Source of the DNA: Rhodoplanes serenus
GTDB taxonomy: Bacteria; Pseudomonadota; Alphaproteobacteria; Rhizobiales; Xanthobacteraceae
DNA: 34,931 nucleotides
Assembly (NCBI GenBank): GCA_945861855.1
Contig: CAMAWG010000029.1
Span: 1-34,931, forward strand
Direction of reading: 5' to 3'
Below, piece after piece: positions 25,090 to 33,591 of the stretch; position 1 is the first letter of the stretch, and each line of letters begins with the position of its first letter. The position numbers and the translations under genes are program-made. The notes beneath the pieces were generated by a model. That model saw nothing but the letters and a program-made list of their open reading frames with translations. It ran no database searches and was not told the origin of the DNA.

Positions 25090-25109
25090 CGCCAAGCGTT
25101 GACGCCAAG
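25090..25109. promoter_or_regulatory. CGCCAAG direct repeat in the tkt/DUF4164 gap
   Basis: CGCCAAG occurs at 25090-25096 and 25103-25109, 13 bases apart, in the 295-base divergent gap (24914-25208) between tkt and the DUF4164 gene. The gap holds no gene that I can see. The repeats could be a binding site for a tkt regulator; this is only a suggestion. Confidence 0.25.
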
Positions 25110-25208
25110 GTGGCGCAACACCTAAACTTCCGCTTCTAATCAATTGCGGACTCAGCATTTTTTATAGCGTTTGTGCCGTCCGGCGCGGCGCGCAATGAAG
25201 GTCGAGCC

Positions 25209-25487
25209 GTGAGCGATCAGACGGCGATCGAGCAAGCCACGAGGCGCCTCAGCCAGGCGCTGGATGCGCTCGACTCCGCGGTGGAACGCAGAATCGAAAT
25301 CGAACGCAGCCGGGCGCTGCTGGTCGAGCAGAACCACGCGCTCGACGCCGACCGCTCCAGGCTCGCCGCCGACCTCGACACCCAGACCGCCAAGGCGAGC
25401 CGGCTCGAAGCCGCGAACCGCGATATCGCCCGCCGGCTCGACGCGGCGATGGAGAACATCCGTCTCGTGCTCGAAGCCCAGAATTGA
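25209..25487 (+). CDS. DUF4164 family coiled-coil protein
   Basis: 92 residues, nearly all one predicted coiled coil from about 8 to 90 ('AIEQATRRLSQALDALDSAVERR', then 'RSRLAADLDTQTAKASRLEAANRDIARRLDAAMENIRLVL'). It fits DUF4164, a rhizobial family found next to zapA, of unknown function. GTG 25209 has GAAGG seven bases upstream; a GTG 12 codons earlier is less likely. It is followed by zapA after 16 bases, so a part in cell division or Z-ring assembly is a reasonable inference. Confidence 0.85.
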   Translation: MSDQTAIEQATRRLSQALDALDSAVERRIEIERSRALLVEQNHALDADRSRLAADLDTQTAKASRLEAANRDIARRLDAAMENIRLVLEAQN

Positions 25488-25503
25488 AGAGGACCGAACC
25501 CGC

Positions 25504-25893
25504 GTGCCGCAGGTCACCGTCACCATCAACGCCCGCCAGTTCCGCATGGCCTGTGAGGAGGGCCAGGAGGACCATCTGCGGCAACTCGCCAAGGAGCTCG
25601 ACGAGCGCATCGTCGCGCTGCGCGGCCAGTTCGGCGAGATCGGCGATGCGCGGCTCACCGTCATGGCGGCGCTGATGGTCGCCGACGAGCTTTCGGAGAC
25701 TGCCAAGAAGCTCAAGCGGCTGGAGGAGGACCACGCCGCCCTGCAGGACGCCCGAGGGGTCGCCGCCGACCGCGCCCAGGCGACTCAGGCGGCCATCGTG
25801 ACGGCCTTCACCTCGGCAGCCGAGCGCCTCGAAGGTATGGCCAGGAAGCTTGGCCAGAGCGGTGGCGGTGGAAACAGCGTTGCGCAGGGCTAA
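25504..25893 (+). CDS. zapA: cell division protein ZapA
   Basis: 129 residues. ZapA binds FtsZ filaments and helps to bundle them at the division site. The N-terminal globular head 'VTVTINARQFRMACEEGQEDHLRQLAKELDERI' is typical, followed by 'GDARLTVMAALMVADEL' and a long coiled coil (about 60-85), with a Gly-rich tail. The start is GTG 25504, with GAAGAGG about 10 bases upstream overlapping the DUF4164 stop. It is followed by 6S RNA and ygfA, the same order as in E. coli (zapA-ssrS-ygfA), which supports the identification of all three. Confidence 0.93.
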   Translation: MPQVTVTINARQFRMACEEGQEDHLRQLAKELDERIVALRGQFGEIGDARLTVMAALMVADELSETAKKLKRLEEDHAALQDARGVAADRAQATQAAIVTAFTSAAERLEGMARKLGQSGGGGNSVAQG

Positions 25894-25916
25894 TTCACTG
25901 CCGTTTCACAGCAGTG

Positions 25917-25946
25917 CTGGCAGTGCCCTCTCATCCGCACTACATT
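25917..25946 (+). promoter_or_regulatory. candidate promoter of 6S RNA
   Basis: CTGGCA (25917-25922) and TACATT (25941-25946) are 18 bases apart, each matching four of six sigma-70 consensus positions. Transcription from about 25951-25953 would begin exactly at the closing stem of the 6S RNA. The match is modest; the position is what makes it credible. Confidence 0.4.
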
Positions 25947-25950
25947 GCAG

Positions 25951-26108
25951 GGGCGGGGCTGTGGGGTGCGTCAGAGACACATTCCCCGGGGCCTTACGAT
26001 CCTGAAGGGAGCTGTCCCTGGCCGGGACCCAGGTTCCGGTCATATGGCGCCCACCTACTTATGTAGGTTCCCGGGATCACGCTCCGACGGCCTTCGCGGC
26101 TCCGCACT
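25951..26108 (+). ncRNA. ssrS: 6S RNA
   Basis: The zapA-ygfA gap holds a structured RNA of about 158 bases. Its ends pair as GCGGGGCTG (25953-25961) with CGGCTCCGC (26097-26105), nine pairs including two G-U. Inside are the alphaproteobacterial 6S-like stretch GGGGCCTTACGATCCTGA (25988-26005) and the hairpin CCTAC-TTAT-GTAGG (26054-26067). 6S RNA mimics an open promoter and holds sigma-70 RNA polymerase in stationary phase. Gene order (zapA-ssrS-ygfA) is the same as in E. coli. The exact ends are approximate. Confidence 0.85.
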
Positions 26109-26147
26109 TTGTTTGCTTCCGTCGGGGAATGGAATCCGGTCCGGTTG

Positions 26148-26735
26148 ATGACGGCCATCCCTGTCGACGATCTCAAGGCCGAATTGCGCAAGACCGCACT
26201 GGCGCGGCGTGATGCGCTGCCGGCCGCCGAACGGCAGGCCGCGGCCGAGGCGATCGCGGCGCGGCCGTTCCCCGTCCCCATCAAGCTGGGCGCGATCGTG
26301 TCGGGCTTCTCGCCGCTCAAGACCGAAATCAATCCGCTGCCGCTGATGCGCAAGCTCGCCGAGGCGGGCGCAAAGCTCGCGCTGCCGGTGGTGGCCGGAC
26401 GCGGCAAGCCGCTGCTCATGCGTGCCTATGCGTTCGGCCAGCCGCTGAACGAAGGCGTCTGGAGCATCCGCGAGCCGAAGGATGACGCGCCCGAGGTCGA
26501 TCCGGACATCCTGATCGTGCCGCTCGCGGCATTCGACCGGCGCGGCCATCGCATCGGCTACGGCGCGGGCTACTACGACCTGACCATCGGCCGGCTGCGT
26601 GCCTTGAAGCCGGTCGTGGCGGTCGGCATCGCCTATGCGGCGCAGGAGTTCCCAGAAGTTCCCACCACGCCCCGCGACGAACGGCTCGATCTTGTGCTAA
26701 CCGAGCGTGAAGCGATCGACCTTCGCGGAACCTGA
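26148..26735 (+). CDS. ygfA: 5-formyltetrahydrofolate cyclo-ligase
   Basis: 195 residues. The enzyme uses ATP to convert 5-formyl-THF to 5,10-methenyl-THF. It has 'KAELRKTALARRDALPAAERQAA' near 10-32, with the basic ATP site, and 'DILIVPLAAFDRRGHRIGYGAGYYD' near 122-146, the folate/ATP loop. ATG 26148 matches the usual N-terminus; a frame open from 26109 would run into the 3' end of the 6S RNA and is rejected. No strong ribosome site is visible. It may be co-transcribed with the 6S RNA, as in E. coli, and is followed one base later by the phosphoesterase gene. Confidence 0.93.
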   Translation: MTAIPVDDLKAELRKTALARRDALPAAERQAAAEAIAARPFPVPIKLGAIVSGFSPLKTEINPLPLMRKLAEAGAKLALPVVAGRGKPLLMRAYAFGQPLNEGVWSIREPKDDAPEVDPDILIVPLAAFDRRGHRIGYGAGYYDLTIGRLRALKPVVAVGIAYAAQEFPEVPTTPRDERLDLVLTEREAIDLRGT

Positions 26736-26736
26736 A

Positions 26737-27558
26737 ATGCGAATTCTCTTCATCGGCGACATTGTCGGGCGCAGCGGGCGGAGCATCCTGCTCGACCGGA
26801 TGCCGCAGCTGATCGCCGATTGGACGCTCGACCTCGTCGTGGTCAACGGCGAGAACGCAGCAGGCGGCTTCGGCATCACCGAGGCGATCTACAACGACAT
26901 CATCGACGCTGGCGCCGACGCCATCACGCTCGGCAATCACGCCTGGGATCAGCGCGAGGCCCTGGTATTCATCGAGCGCGCGCCGCGGCTCATCCGCCCG
27001 ATCAATTATCCGCCCGGCACGCCGGGGCGCGGTTCGGCCATGATCGACACCAGAAGCGGCAAGCGCGCGCTGGTCATCAACGCCATGGGCCGCATCTACA
27101 TGGAGCCGCTCGACGATCCGTTCAGCGCGGTCGAGCGCGAGCTTGCTGCCTGTCCGCTGAAAGAGGGTGCCGACGCCATCGTCGTCGACATGCATTGCGA
27201 GGCGACCAGCGAGAAGCAGTCGATGGGCTTTCTCTGCGACGGCCGCGCCAGCCTGGTGATCGGCACCCACACCCACGCGCCGACCGCCGACCACCGCATC
27301 CTGCCGGGCGGCACCGCCTTCATGTCCGACGTCGGCATGACCGGCGACTACCAGTCGGTGATCGGCATGGACAAGGACGAGCCGCTCGGCCGCTTCATTC
27401 GCCGCATCCCGCAGGGCAAGTTCGAGACCGCCAATGGGCCTGCGACGCTCTCGGCGCTGGCGGTGGAAACCGACGACGCGACGGGATTGGCCAGGCGCGT
27501 TGGCCCGGTTCGGCTCGGTGGCGTTCTGGAGGAGGCCAGACCGACGTTCTGGGATTAG
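26737..27558 (+). CDS. ymdB: YmdB-type metallophosphoesterase (TIGR00282 family)
   Basis: 273 residues of the TIGR00282 family of metal-dependent phosphodiesterases. In Bacillus, YmdB cleaves cyclic nucleotides and affects biofilm and sporulation decisions. Metal ligand motifs are 'ILFIGDIVGRSGR' (D8), 'VVNGENAAGGFGI', 'TLGNHAWDQRE', 'VDMHCEATSEK' and 'VIGTHTHAPTAD'. ATG 26737 begins one base after the ygfA stop (TGAAATG), so the genes are coupled. It is convergent with the FAD monooxygenase gene across 19 bases. The substrate in this organism is not known. Confidence 0.93.
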   Translation: MRILFIGDIVGRSGRSILLDRMPQLIADWTLDLVVVNGENAAGGFGITEAIYNDIIDAGADAITLGNHAWDQREALVFIERAPRLIRPINYPPGTPGRGSAMIDTRSGKRALVINAMGRIYMEPLDDPFSAVERELAACPLKEGADAIVVDMHCEATSEKQSMGFLCDGRASLVIGTHTHAPTADHRILPGGTAFMSDVGMTGDYQSVIGMDKDEPLGRFIRRIPQGKFETANGPATLSALAVETDDATGLARRVGPVRLGGVLEEARPTFWD

Positions 27559-27577
27559 CGCACGTCGAGCGCCGGAC

Positions 27578-28768
27578 TCACGAGCCCCGCCATTGCGCGA
27601 CCGGATCGTAGCCGAAGATCCAGCGATAGACCCCGCCGGTCGTCGAACCGTGGCGCGTCACGAACGCGAACTCTCGGCGCAGGCGGTCCCAGTCGGAGTG
27701 GATCTTCTTGAAGTGGACCTCGGTGCGCGAAAGCTGCTGAACCCTCGTCGCCCGCGGCTTGCGCGCCGCCTCGTAGCCGGCCAGCGCCGCGTCCGGATCG
27801 TCGGCGCTGGCGTTGAGCCATCGCGCCAGCACATAGGCGTCCTCGAATGCCATGTTGGCGCCTTGCCCGAAGGTCGCGAGCATGGCGTGCGCCGAATCGC
27901 CGAGCAGAGTGACGCGATCCTTGGTCCACTGCGGAGCGTGCTCGCCGGTGAACTGACCCCATTTCGAGCAGGATGTCGCCGCCGCCATCATCGTGCGCAG
28001 CTTTGCTCCCGCATTGGGGAAGGCCGCCAGCATTTCATCGACGTTGCTCGGCACCGACCATGACGATTCGGTCCAGCCGGGCTGCTGCCGGACGGCCACG
28101 AAATTGATGAACTTGCCTTGCCGGACGTAGTAGCTGACGACGAATCCGCCATCGCCGGACCATTGGTTCACATAGCGATCGTGATAATCCTTCGGCAGCG
28201 CATCGCTGGGCGCCAGCGCGCGCCAGCACATCGTTCCTGCGTAATGCGGGCCTTCGCCGCCGAAAACGCAGGCCCGGACCGCGGAGCGTATCCCGTCGCA
28301 GCCGACGACGACGTCGGCTTCGGCGCCGGCCCCGTCTTCGAATGACAGGCCGGCCGTGCCGTTGCGAGTCTCGACCCGTGTGCATCGCTTGCCAAGCTGG
28401 ATGCTGGCCTCCGGCACCGCCTCCGAAAGAAGGCGATGCAGGTCGCTGCGATGGACGACGTAGTATTTGGCGCCATAGCGCTTCTCAAAATCGCCGAAGG
28501 GCAGGCTGTAGCTGATCTCGTCCGCACCCCAGTCGCGCCAGGTCAACCCGACCGGCTCGGACGCGACCGCATGGAGCTTGGCGGTGAGATCAATTGCGTC
28601 GAAGAACTTGACGGAGTTGGGGCTGATGTTGATGCCGGCGCCGAACTCGCCGAGTTCGGGCGCCTGCTCGTAGACCTGCACTTCGAAGCCCTGCCGGCGC
28701 AGCGCGATGGCTGTGGCCAACCCGCCGAGACCCGCTCCGACAATAGCGATGCGACGCGCTTTTCCCAT
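27578..28768 (-). CDS. FAD-dependent aromatic monooxygenase (salicylate hydroxylase-like)
   Basis: 396 residues of the class A flavoprotein hydroxylases. The dinucleotide site 'AIVGAGLGG' (8-16), the 'DG' motif in '[14 protein letters not shown]', and the 'GD' motif in '[26 protein letters not shown]' are in order. Members include salicylate and 3-hydroxybenzoate 6-hydroxylases, but the substrate cannot be told and no ring-cleavage genes are near. ATG 28768 has GGAG six bases upstream. It is divergent from yebC (181-base gap). Confidence 0.9.
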   Translation of the reverse strand: MGKARRIAIVGAGLGGLATAIALRRQGFEVQVYEQAPELGEFGAGINISPNSVKFFDAIDLTAKLHAVASEPVGLTWRDWGADEISYSLPFGDFEKRYGAKYYVVHRSDLHRLLSEAVPEASIQLGKRCTRVETRNGTAGLSFEDGAGAEADVVVGCDGIRSAVRACVFGGEGPHYAGTMCWRALAPSDALPKDYHDRYVNQWSGDGGFVVSYYVRQGKFINFVAVRQQPGWTESSWSVPSNVDEMLAAFPNAGAKLRTMMAAATSCSKWGQFTGEHAPQWTKDRVTLLGDSAHAMLATFGQGANMAFEDAYVLARWLNASADDPDAALAGYEAARKPRATRVQQLSRTEVHFKKIHSDWDRLRREFAFVTRHGSTTGGVYRWIFGYDPVAQWRGS

Positions 28769-28883
28769 CTCATGCTCCGAGCATGGGACGATAGATGCGA
28801 ACGCTGGTCCTTGCCATCCCCGCCCGGGCGATGGCCGCCATGATGGCCGAGCGGACGTCGGCCGCTTTGACACGCGCGGCCTA

Positions 28884-28912
28884 GTGACATTTTCCGCCGC
28901 TGCGTTTTATAT
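28884..28912 (+). promoter_or_regulatory. predicted promoter of yebC
   Basis: GTGACA (28884-28889), five of six TTGACA positions, is 17 bases before TTATAT (28907-28912), which also fits the alphaproteobacterial CTATAT box in five positions with one base more of spacing. The leader would be about 30 bases. A separate TTGACA at 28867-28872 has no -10 box at proper distance. Confidence 0.45.
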
Positions 28913-28949
28913 CGCGGGCGATCCAGCGCGAGCGAATTCAGGGCAGGCC

Positions 28950-29696
28950 ATGGCCGGACATTCCCAATTCAAGAACATCATGCACCGCAAGGGGCGCCAG
29001 GATAAGGCGCGCTCCAAGCTGTTCGGCAAGCTCGCCCGCGAAATCACCACGGCCGCCAAGCTCGGACAGCCCGACCCGGCGTTCAATCCGCGGCTGCGCG
29101 CGGCCATCATCGCGGCCCGCGCCGAGAACATGACCAAGGACGTCATCGAGCGCGCGATCCGCAAGTCGCAGGGCGGCGATGCCGAGAACTACGACGAGAT
29201 GCGATACGAGGGCTACGGGCCGGGCGGCGTCGCCGTCATCGTCGAGGTGCTGACGGACAACAAGAACCGAACCGCCGGCGACGTGCGCGCGACCTTCACC
29301 AAGGCCGGCGGCAATCTCGCCGAAACCGGCGCGGTGTCATTCATGTTCGACCACGTCGGTGTGGTCGAGTTCGACGGGAAGGTCGCCAGCGCCGACCAGA
29401 TGCTGGAGGCCGCGATCGAGGCCGGCGCCGAGGACGTGACGTCGGGAGAGAACGGCCACGAGATCTACACCACGACGGAGACGCTTCGCGAGGTGGCGAA
29501 GGCGCTGGAAGGAAAGTTCGGCGAGCCGCGCAAGGCAGCCCTCGTCTGGAAACCGAAGAACACGGTCGCGGTCGACGACGAGAAGGGCGAGCAGCTGATA
29601 GGCCTGCTCGAAACGCTCAACGAGAACGACGACGTGCAGAACGTCTACGCCAACTTCGAAATGTCGGACGCCGTCGTCGCCAAAATGACCGCCTAA
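28950..29696 (+). CDS. yebC: YebC/PmpR family protein
   Basis: 248 residues, the YebC/TACO1 family. Members act as DNA-binding regulators (PmpR) or, as shown for TACO1 and some bacterial YebC proteins, as translation factors for proline-rich stretches. '[32 protein letters not shown]' at the N-terminus, '[20 protein letters not shown]' near 87-107 and 'GAVSFMFD' are characteristic. ATG 28950 has CAGGGCAGG just upstream. The stop TAA shares bases with the TAG of the convergent TSUP permease. It lies next to ruvC, the order seen in many bacteria. Confidence 0.96.
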   Translation: MAGHSQFKNIMHRKGRQDKARSKLFGKLAREITTAAKLGQPDPAFNPRLRAAIIAARAENMTKDVIERAIRKSQGGDAENYDEMRYEGYGPGGVAVIVEVLTDNKNRTAGDVRATFTKAGGNLAETGAVSFMFDHVGVVEFDGKVASADQMLEAAIEAGAEDVTSGENGHEIYTTTETLREVAKALEGKFGEPRKAALVWKPKNTVAVDDEKGEQLIGLLETLNENDDVQNVYANFEMSDAVVAKMTA

Positions 29697-30472
29697 CGCA
29701 AGATCGGATCAAGCAACGGCAGGCTGAGCAGAGCCGCCAGCGCGCAGATCGCATAGGCGATGCGGCGGTAAAGCTGGTCGGATGCGCCGCGGAAGAAATA
29801 CGATCCGGCGCCCACGCCCGCGATATAGGGCACGCCCAGCATCAGCGACAGCGCGATCGAGCGCCCGGTGAACAGGCCCTGCCAGCCGTACACCGCGATC
29901 AGCACGATGCCGCAGAACAGGAAGAAGACCATCAGGTTGGCGCGCAGCGTGATCGCGCTGTTGCCGCGGCTGAGCCAGTAGAGGATCACCGGCGGCCCCG
30001 CGATCTGTGCCGCGCCTCCGCCGACGCCGGCGATCATGCCCACGCCCGCGGTGATCGGCAGCGACGACGGGCCGCGGTAGCGCCATCCCGACATCAGGAT
30101 GAGAACGAGGCCGATCACCAGGATCGCGATGACCCAGCGCAGCACGATCGGGTCGAGCACGACCAGCAGATAGGTGCCGAGCGGCACGGTGACCGCCATG
30201 GCGATCGAGATCGGCAGGACCTCGCGCCAGGTGCAGCGGCGGAACTCGAACATCACGAAGGGCGTGCTCGACAGGAAATCGACCAGCAGCAAGGTGACCG
30301 CGGCGATGCGCGGCTCGTAGACCGCCGCGATCAGCGGCATATAGATCATCGCGCCGCCAAACCCCGAGAAGCCGCGAACCAGCCCTGCCGTCACGGCGAT
30401 CGCCGCGGCCGCGGGGAAGCGGCCGTCGGTGAATGCGGCGGCAAACGTCGCGCTGTCTGGAAATTCGATCAC
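29693..30472 (-). CDS. TauE/SafE (TSUP) family permease
   Basis: 259 residues with about eight membrane helices, the TauE/SafE family of anion (sulfite, sulfonate or organic acid) exporters. The two half-repeats show '[22 protein letters not shown]' near 31-52 and '[23 protein letters not shown]' near 142-164. It starts with GTG 30472 and has a weak ribosome site. It lies on the minus strand between yebC and ruvC, breaking an otherwise rightward run; its stop codon overlaps the yebC stop (CTAA). Substrate unknown. A later insertion into the yebC-ruvC order is possible. Confidence 0.9.
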   Translation of the reverse strand: MIEFPDSATFAAAFTDGRFPAAAAIAVTAGLVRGFSGFGGAMIYMPLIAAVYEPRIAAVTLLLVDFLSSTPFVMFEFRRCTWREVLPISIAMAVTVPLGTYLLVVLDPIVLRWVIAILVIGLVLILMSGWRYRGPSSLPITAGVGMIAGVGGGAAQIAGPPVILYWLSRGNSAITLRANLMVFFLFCGIVLIAVYGWQGLFTGRSIALSLMLGVPYIAGVGAGSYFFRGASDQLYRRIAYAICALAALLSLPLLDPILR

Positions 30473-30592
30473 GTTTCAGGTCCCGGCGGCTTGGTCTAGC
30501 AGCCGCCCGCGCGGAGCGCGATTGGGGAGAATGGGGAGCCGCCATGCAGGCGCTTTGCCGCAGGCGCCCGGCAAGGCTATCAACGGGTCATC

Positions 30593-31108
30593 ATGAGCCG
30601 CCCGATTCGCATCCTCGGCATCGATCCGGGGCTCCGCCGCACCGGCTGGGGCCTGATCGAGGTTGACGGCAACCGCCTGATCTTCATCGCCTGCGGCTCG
30701 GTCGCGACCAGCGACAAGGTCTCGCTCGCCGAGCGGCTGGTGACGATCCACGACGGGCTCGCCAAGGTGATGGAGGAATTCACCCCCGACGAGGCGGCGG
30801 TGGAGGCGACCTTCGTCAACAAGGACGCCAGTGCGACCCTCAAGCTTGGTCAGGCGCGCGGCGTGGCCATGCTCATTCCGGCGCGCGCGGGAATTCCCGT
30901 GGCCGAATACGCGCCCAACCTGGTGAAGAAGACCATCGTCGGCGCCGGCCATTGCGAGAAGGAGCAGATCCGCCTGATGCTGCATGTGCTGCTGCCAAAG
31001 GCCGATCCGCCGACCCACGATGCTGCCGACGCGCTTGCGATCGCGGTGACGCATGCGCACCACCGGCAGCGCGCGATGCTGAAACTGAGAGTGGCGGCGG
31101 CGCGATGA
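30593..31108 (+). CDS. ruvC: Holliday junction endonuclease RuvC
   Basis: 171 residues, the resolvase that cuts Holliday junctions with RuvAB. The acidic catalytic residues are D11 ('[14 protein letters not shown]'), E71 ('AAVEATF') and D143/D146 with H142 ('[12 protein letters not shown]'). ATG 30593 gives the normal N-terminus. Its stop overlaps the ruvA ATG in an ATGA. The 120 bases before it, shared with the divergent TSUP gene, should hold its promoter; I could not identify it with confidence. Confidence 0.98.
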   Translation: MSRPIRILGIDPGLRRTGWGLIEVDGNRLIFIACGSVATSDKVSLAERLVTIHDGLAKVMEEFTPDEAAVEATFVNKDASATLKLGQARGVAMLIPARAGIPVAEYAPNLVKKTIVGAGHCEKEQIRLMLHVLLPKADPPTHDAADALAIAVTHAHHRQRAMLKLRVAAAR

Positions 31109-31722
31109 TCGGCAAGCTCAAGGGCGTCATCGACAGCTACGGTGAGGACTTCATCGTCCTCGACGTGCATGGCGTCGGCTATCTGGTGCATTGTTCGGCG
31201 CGCACCCTGCAGGCGCTGCCGGCCGCGGGCGAGGCCGCGACGCTGTCGATCGAGACCCATGTGCGCGAGGACCAGATAAGGCTGTTCGGCTTCCTCTCCG
31301 ACGCCGAGCGCGAGTGGTTCCGGCTGCTGCAAACGGTGCAGGGCGTCGGCGCCAAGGTCGCGCTCTCGGTGCTGAGCACGTTCAAGCCCGGCGATCTCGC
31401 GTCCGCCATCGCCATGGGCGACAAGGCTGCGATCCGGCGCGCGCCCGGCGTAGGCCCCAAGGTCGCCGAGCGTCTGGTCATCGAATTGAAGGACAAGGCG
31501 CCGGCCTATTCCGATCTCGACCCGGCGGTGATCGGCCTGTCCGGCGCGCTGTCGGAGAAGCGCGCGCCGCGGCCGGTGCTGGATGCCGTGTCGGCGCTGG
31601 TCAATCTCGGCTACGGCCAGCCGCAGGCGGCGGCGGCTATTTCCGCTGCCAGCAGGAATGCGGGCGAGGGGGCGGAGACGGCGCAATTGATCCGGCTCGG
31701 ACTGAAGGAGCTATCGAAGTGA
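31105..31722 (+). CDS. ruvA: Holliday junction helicase subunit RuvA
   Basis: 205 residues, normal for RuvA, which forms the tetramer holding the four-way junction and recruits RuvB. The N-terminal OB domain '[28 protein letters not shown]', the acidic pin '[10 protein letters not shown]', the two helix-hairpin-helix motifs '[17 protein letters not shown]' (74-90) and '[22 protein letters not shown]' (111-132), and the C-terminal RuvB-binding domain are present. ATG 31105 overlaps the ruvC stop. The next gene, a deaminase, overlaps its TGA. Confidence 0.98.
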   Translation: MIGKLKGVIDSYGEDFIVLDVHGVGYLVHCSARTLQALPAAGEAATLSIETHVREDQIRLFGFLSDAEREWFRLLQTVQGVGAKVALSVLSTFKPGDLASAIAMGDKAAIRRAPGVGPKVAERLVIELKDKAPAYSDLDPAVIGLSGALSEKRAPRPVLDAVSALVNLGYGQPQAAAAISAASRNAGEGAETAQLIRLGLKELSK

Positions 31723-32147
31723 CGGCACTGAGCGCCGCCGACCGCGAACTCGTCGAGGCCGCATCCGACGCGATCCGCCGCCGCTATCGCTACGACTGGC
31801 AGGAGGTCGGCGCGGCGCTGCGGACGCGCTCCGGCAAGGTGTTCACCGGCGTCAGTCTCGACGCCTATCTCGGCCGCATGGCGGTCTGCGCCGAGGCGGT
31901 CGCGCTTGGGCAGGCCATCACCAACGCCGGCGAATTCGGCATCGAATCGATCGTCGCGGTGCGGCATCCGCCGCCCGAGGAAAAAGACAGCGCGATCTCG
32001 GTGGTATCGCCCTGCGGCGCTTGCCGTGAGCTGATCTGGGACTACGATCGGAACGCGCGGGTCGTCGTGCCGGGGCTGGACGGCCCCGAGGTGGTCGGGA
32101 TTGGCGAGCTCATTCCGAACAAGTACAGCCGCGAACGAGGAACCTGA
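31719..32147 (+). CDS. cytidine/blasticidin-S deaminase-like protein inside the ruv operon
   Basis: 142 residues with the CDA fold. Zinc ligands are C57 in 'VCAEA', with catalytic E59, and C99 and C102 in '[13 protein letters not shown]'. The ribose-binding N and E found in 'VNxEN' of true cytidine deaminases are here S46 and D48 ('TGVSLDAY'), as in more distant members. So the substrate could be a base, a nucleoside or another amine, and may not be cytidine. Start GTG 31719 overlaps the ruvA stop (GTGA). It ends three bases before ruvB starts. The close packing suggests co-expression with ruvABC. Confidence 0.82.
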   Translation: MTALSAADRELVEAASDAIRRRYRYDWQEVGAALRTRSGKVFTGVSLDAYLGRMAVCAEAVALGQAITNAGEFGIESIVAVRHPPPEEKDSAISVVSPCGACRELIWDYDRNARVVVPGLDGPEVVGIGELIPNKYSRERGT

Positions 32148-32149
32148 GC

Positions 32150-33199
32150 GTGACCACCCCTCCCCGCCGCCTGGTTGCCGCCGAGCGCCGCGAAGAGGAC
32201 TTGGCCGAGACCTCGCTGCGGCCGCAGCGGCTCTCCGAGTTCATCGGCCAGCAGCAGGCGCGCGCCAATCTCTCGGTGTTCATCGAGGCGGCGCGGGCGC
32301 GCAACGAGGCGCTCGACCACGTGCTGTTCGTAGGCCCTCCGGGCTTGGGCAAGACCACGCTGGCGCAGATCGTCTCGCGCGAGTTGGGCGTGAACTTTCG
32401 CGCCACCTCCGGCCCCGTCATCGCTAAGGCCGGCGACCTGGCGGCGCTGCTCACCAATCTCGAAGACCGCGACGTTCTCTTCATCGACGAGATTCACCGG
32501 CTCAACCCCGCGGTGGAGGAGGTGCTCTACCCGGCGATGGAGGATTTCCAGCTCGATCTCATCATCGGCGAGGGGCCGGCGGCGCGCTCGGTGAAGATTG
32601 ACCTGTCGAAATTCACGCTGGTCGGTGCGACCACGCGCGCGGGCCTGCTGACCAATCCGCTGCGCGACCGCTTCGGCATCCCGGTGCGTCTGAATTTCTA
32701 CACCGAGGCTGAGCTCGAGCTGATCGTCAACCGCGGCGCCCGCGTGCTCGGCATCGGCATGACGCCGGATGGCGCCAACGAGATTGCGCGCCGCTCGCGC
32801 GGTACCCCGCGCATCGCCGGCAGGCTGCTCCGCCGCGTGCGCGACTTCGCCCATGCCGCAAGCGTCGACAAGATCGACCGCACGCTCGCCGACCGGGCGC
32901 TACTGCAGCTCGAAGTGGACGCCGCCGGTCTCGACGCCATGGACCGGCGCTATCTGATGACCATCGCCGAGCATTACGGCGGCGGTCCGGTCGGGGTCGA
33001 GACGCTCGCCGCCGCCTTGTCGGAGCCGCGCGACGCGATCGAGGAGATCATCGAGCCGTTCCTGATCCAGAAGGGCCTCCTGCAACGCACCCCGCGCGGC
33101 CGGCTGATCACCTCGCATGCCTTCAAGCATCTGGGCCTCGCCGAGCCCGTGCGCGATCCGTCGCAGTTCGGATTGTTTGCGGGCGGCGATGACGAGTAA
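32150..33199 (+). CDS. ruvB: Holliday junction helicase ATPase RuvB
   Basis: 349 residues, the hexameric AAA+ motor that drives branch migration with RuvA. Walker A 'GPPGLGKT' is at 62-69, Walker B 'FIDEIH' at 111-116, sensor 1 'ATTRAG' near 160-165, and the arginine finger region 'LRDRFG' at 171-176. The C-terminal winged helix ends with '[17 protein letters not shown]'. It starts with GTG 32150 directly after the deaminase stop. It is followed 14 bases later by the GFA-family gene. Confidence 0.98.
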   Translation: MTTPPRRLVAAERREEDLAETSLRPQRLSEFIGQQQARANLSVFIEAARARNEALDHVLFVGPPGLGKTTLAQIVSRELGVNFRATSGPVIAKAGDLAALLTNLEDRDVLFIDEIHRLNPAVEEVLYPAMEDFQLDLIIGEGPAARSVKIDLSKFTLVGATTRAGLLTNPLRDRFGIPVRLNFYTEAELELIVNRGARVLGIGMTPDGANEIARRSRGTPRIAGRLLRRVRDFAHAASVDKIDRTLADRALLQLEVDAAGLDAMDRRYLMTIAEHYGGGPVGVETLAAALSEPRDAIEEIIEPFLIQKGLLQRTPRGRLITSHAFKHLGLAEPVRDPSQFGLFAGGDDE

Positions 33200-33213
33200 C
33201 GGGGGCGATCCCG

Positions 33214-33591
33214 ATGCAAACCATGGAAGGCGGATGTCATTGCGGGCGCGTGCGCTTTCGCGTCACCGCCGATCTCGACGGCGTCACCATCTGTAATTGC
33301 TCGATCTGCACCAAGAAGGGCATCTGGCACCTGATCGTTTCGCCCGAGAATTTTGAGCTGCTCAGCGGCAAGGGCGATCTGGCGACCTACGAGTTCAACA
33401 CCAAGGTCGCCAAGCATCATTTCTGCAAGGTGTGCGGCATTCATCCGTTCTATGTGCCGCGGTCCGATCCGGACAAGATCGACGTCAACGCCCGCTGCCT
33501 CGACGGCTTCGATACGCTCGCCATCGCGCCCAGGCGATTCGACGGCCACAACTGGGAGGCGGCGATGGAAAAGGATGTGCCGTGGCGATAG
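33214..33591 (+). CDS. GFA/CENP-V family zinc protein
   Basis: 125 residues of the glutathione-dependent formaldehyde-activating enzyme (GFA)/CENP-V family. Seven cysteines fit the zinc sites: C8, C10 (GGCHCGRVRF), C27, C29, C32 (CNCSIC) and C71, C74 (FCKVCG). Members bind glutathione or act on small aldehydes, but most have no known role. ATG 33214 is normal; ATG 33223 is another possible start. Its 3' end overlaps ybgC by 10 bases, so they are coupled. Confidence 0.88.
   Translation: MQTMEGGCHCGRVRFRVTADLDGVTICNCSICTKKGIWHLIVSPENFELLSGKGDLATYEFNTKVAKHHFCKVCGIHPFYVPRSDPDKIDVNARCLDGFDTLAIAPRRFDGHNWEAAMEKDVPWR

Noticed and set aside
26109-26147. Upstream start of ygfA at about 26109
   Set aside because: It would begin at the 3' end of the 6S RNA, and the added residues are not part of the family.
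30544-30666. Small plus-strand frame overlapping the ruvC start (ATG 30544)
   Set aside because: It runs into ruvC out of frame, and its Arg/Pro/His-rich translation is not protein-like.
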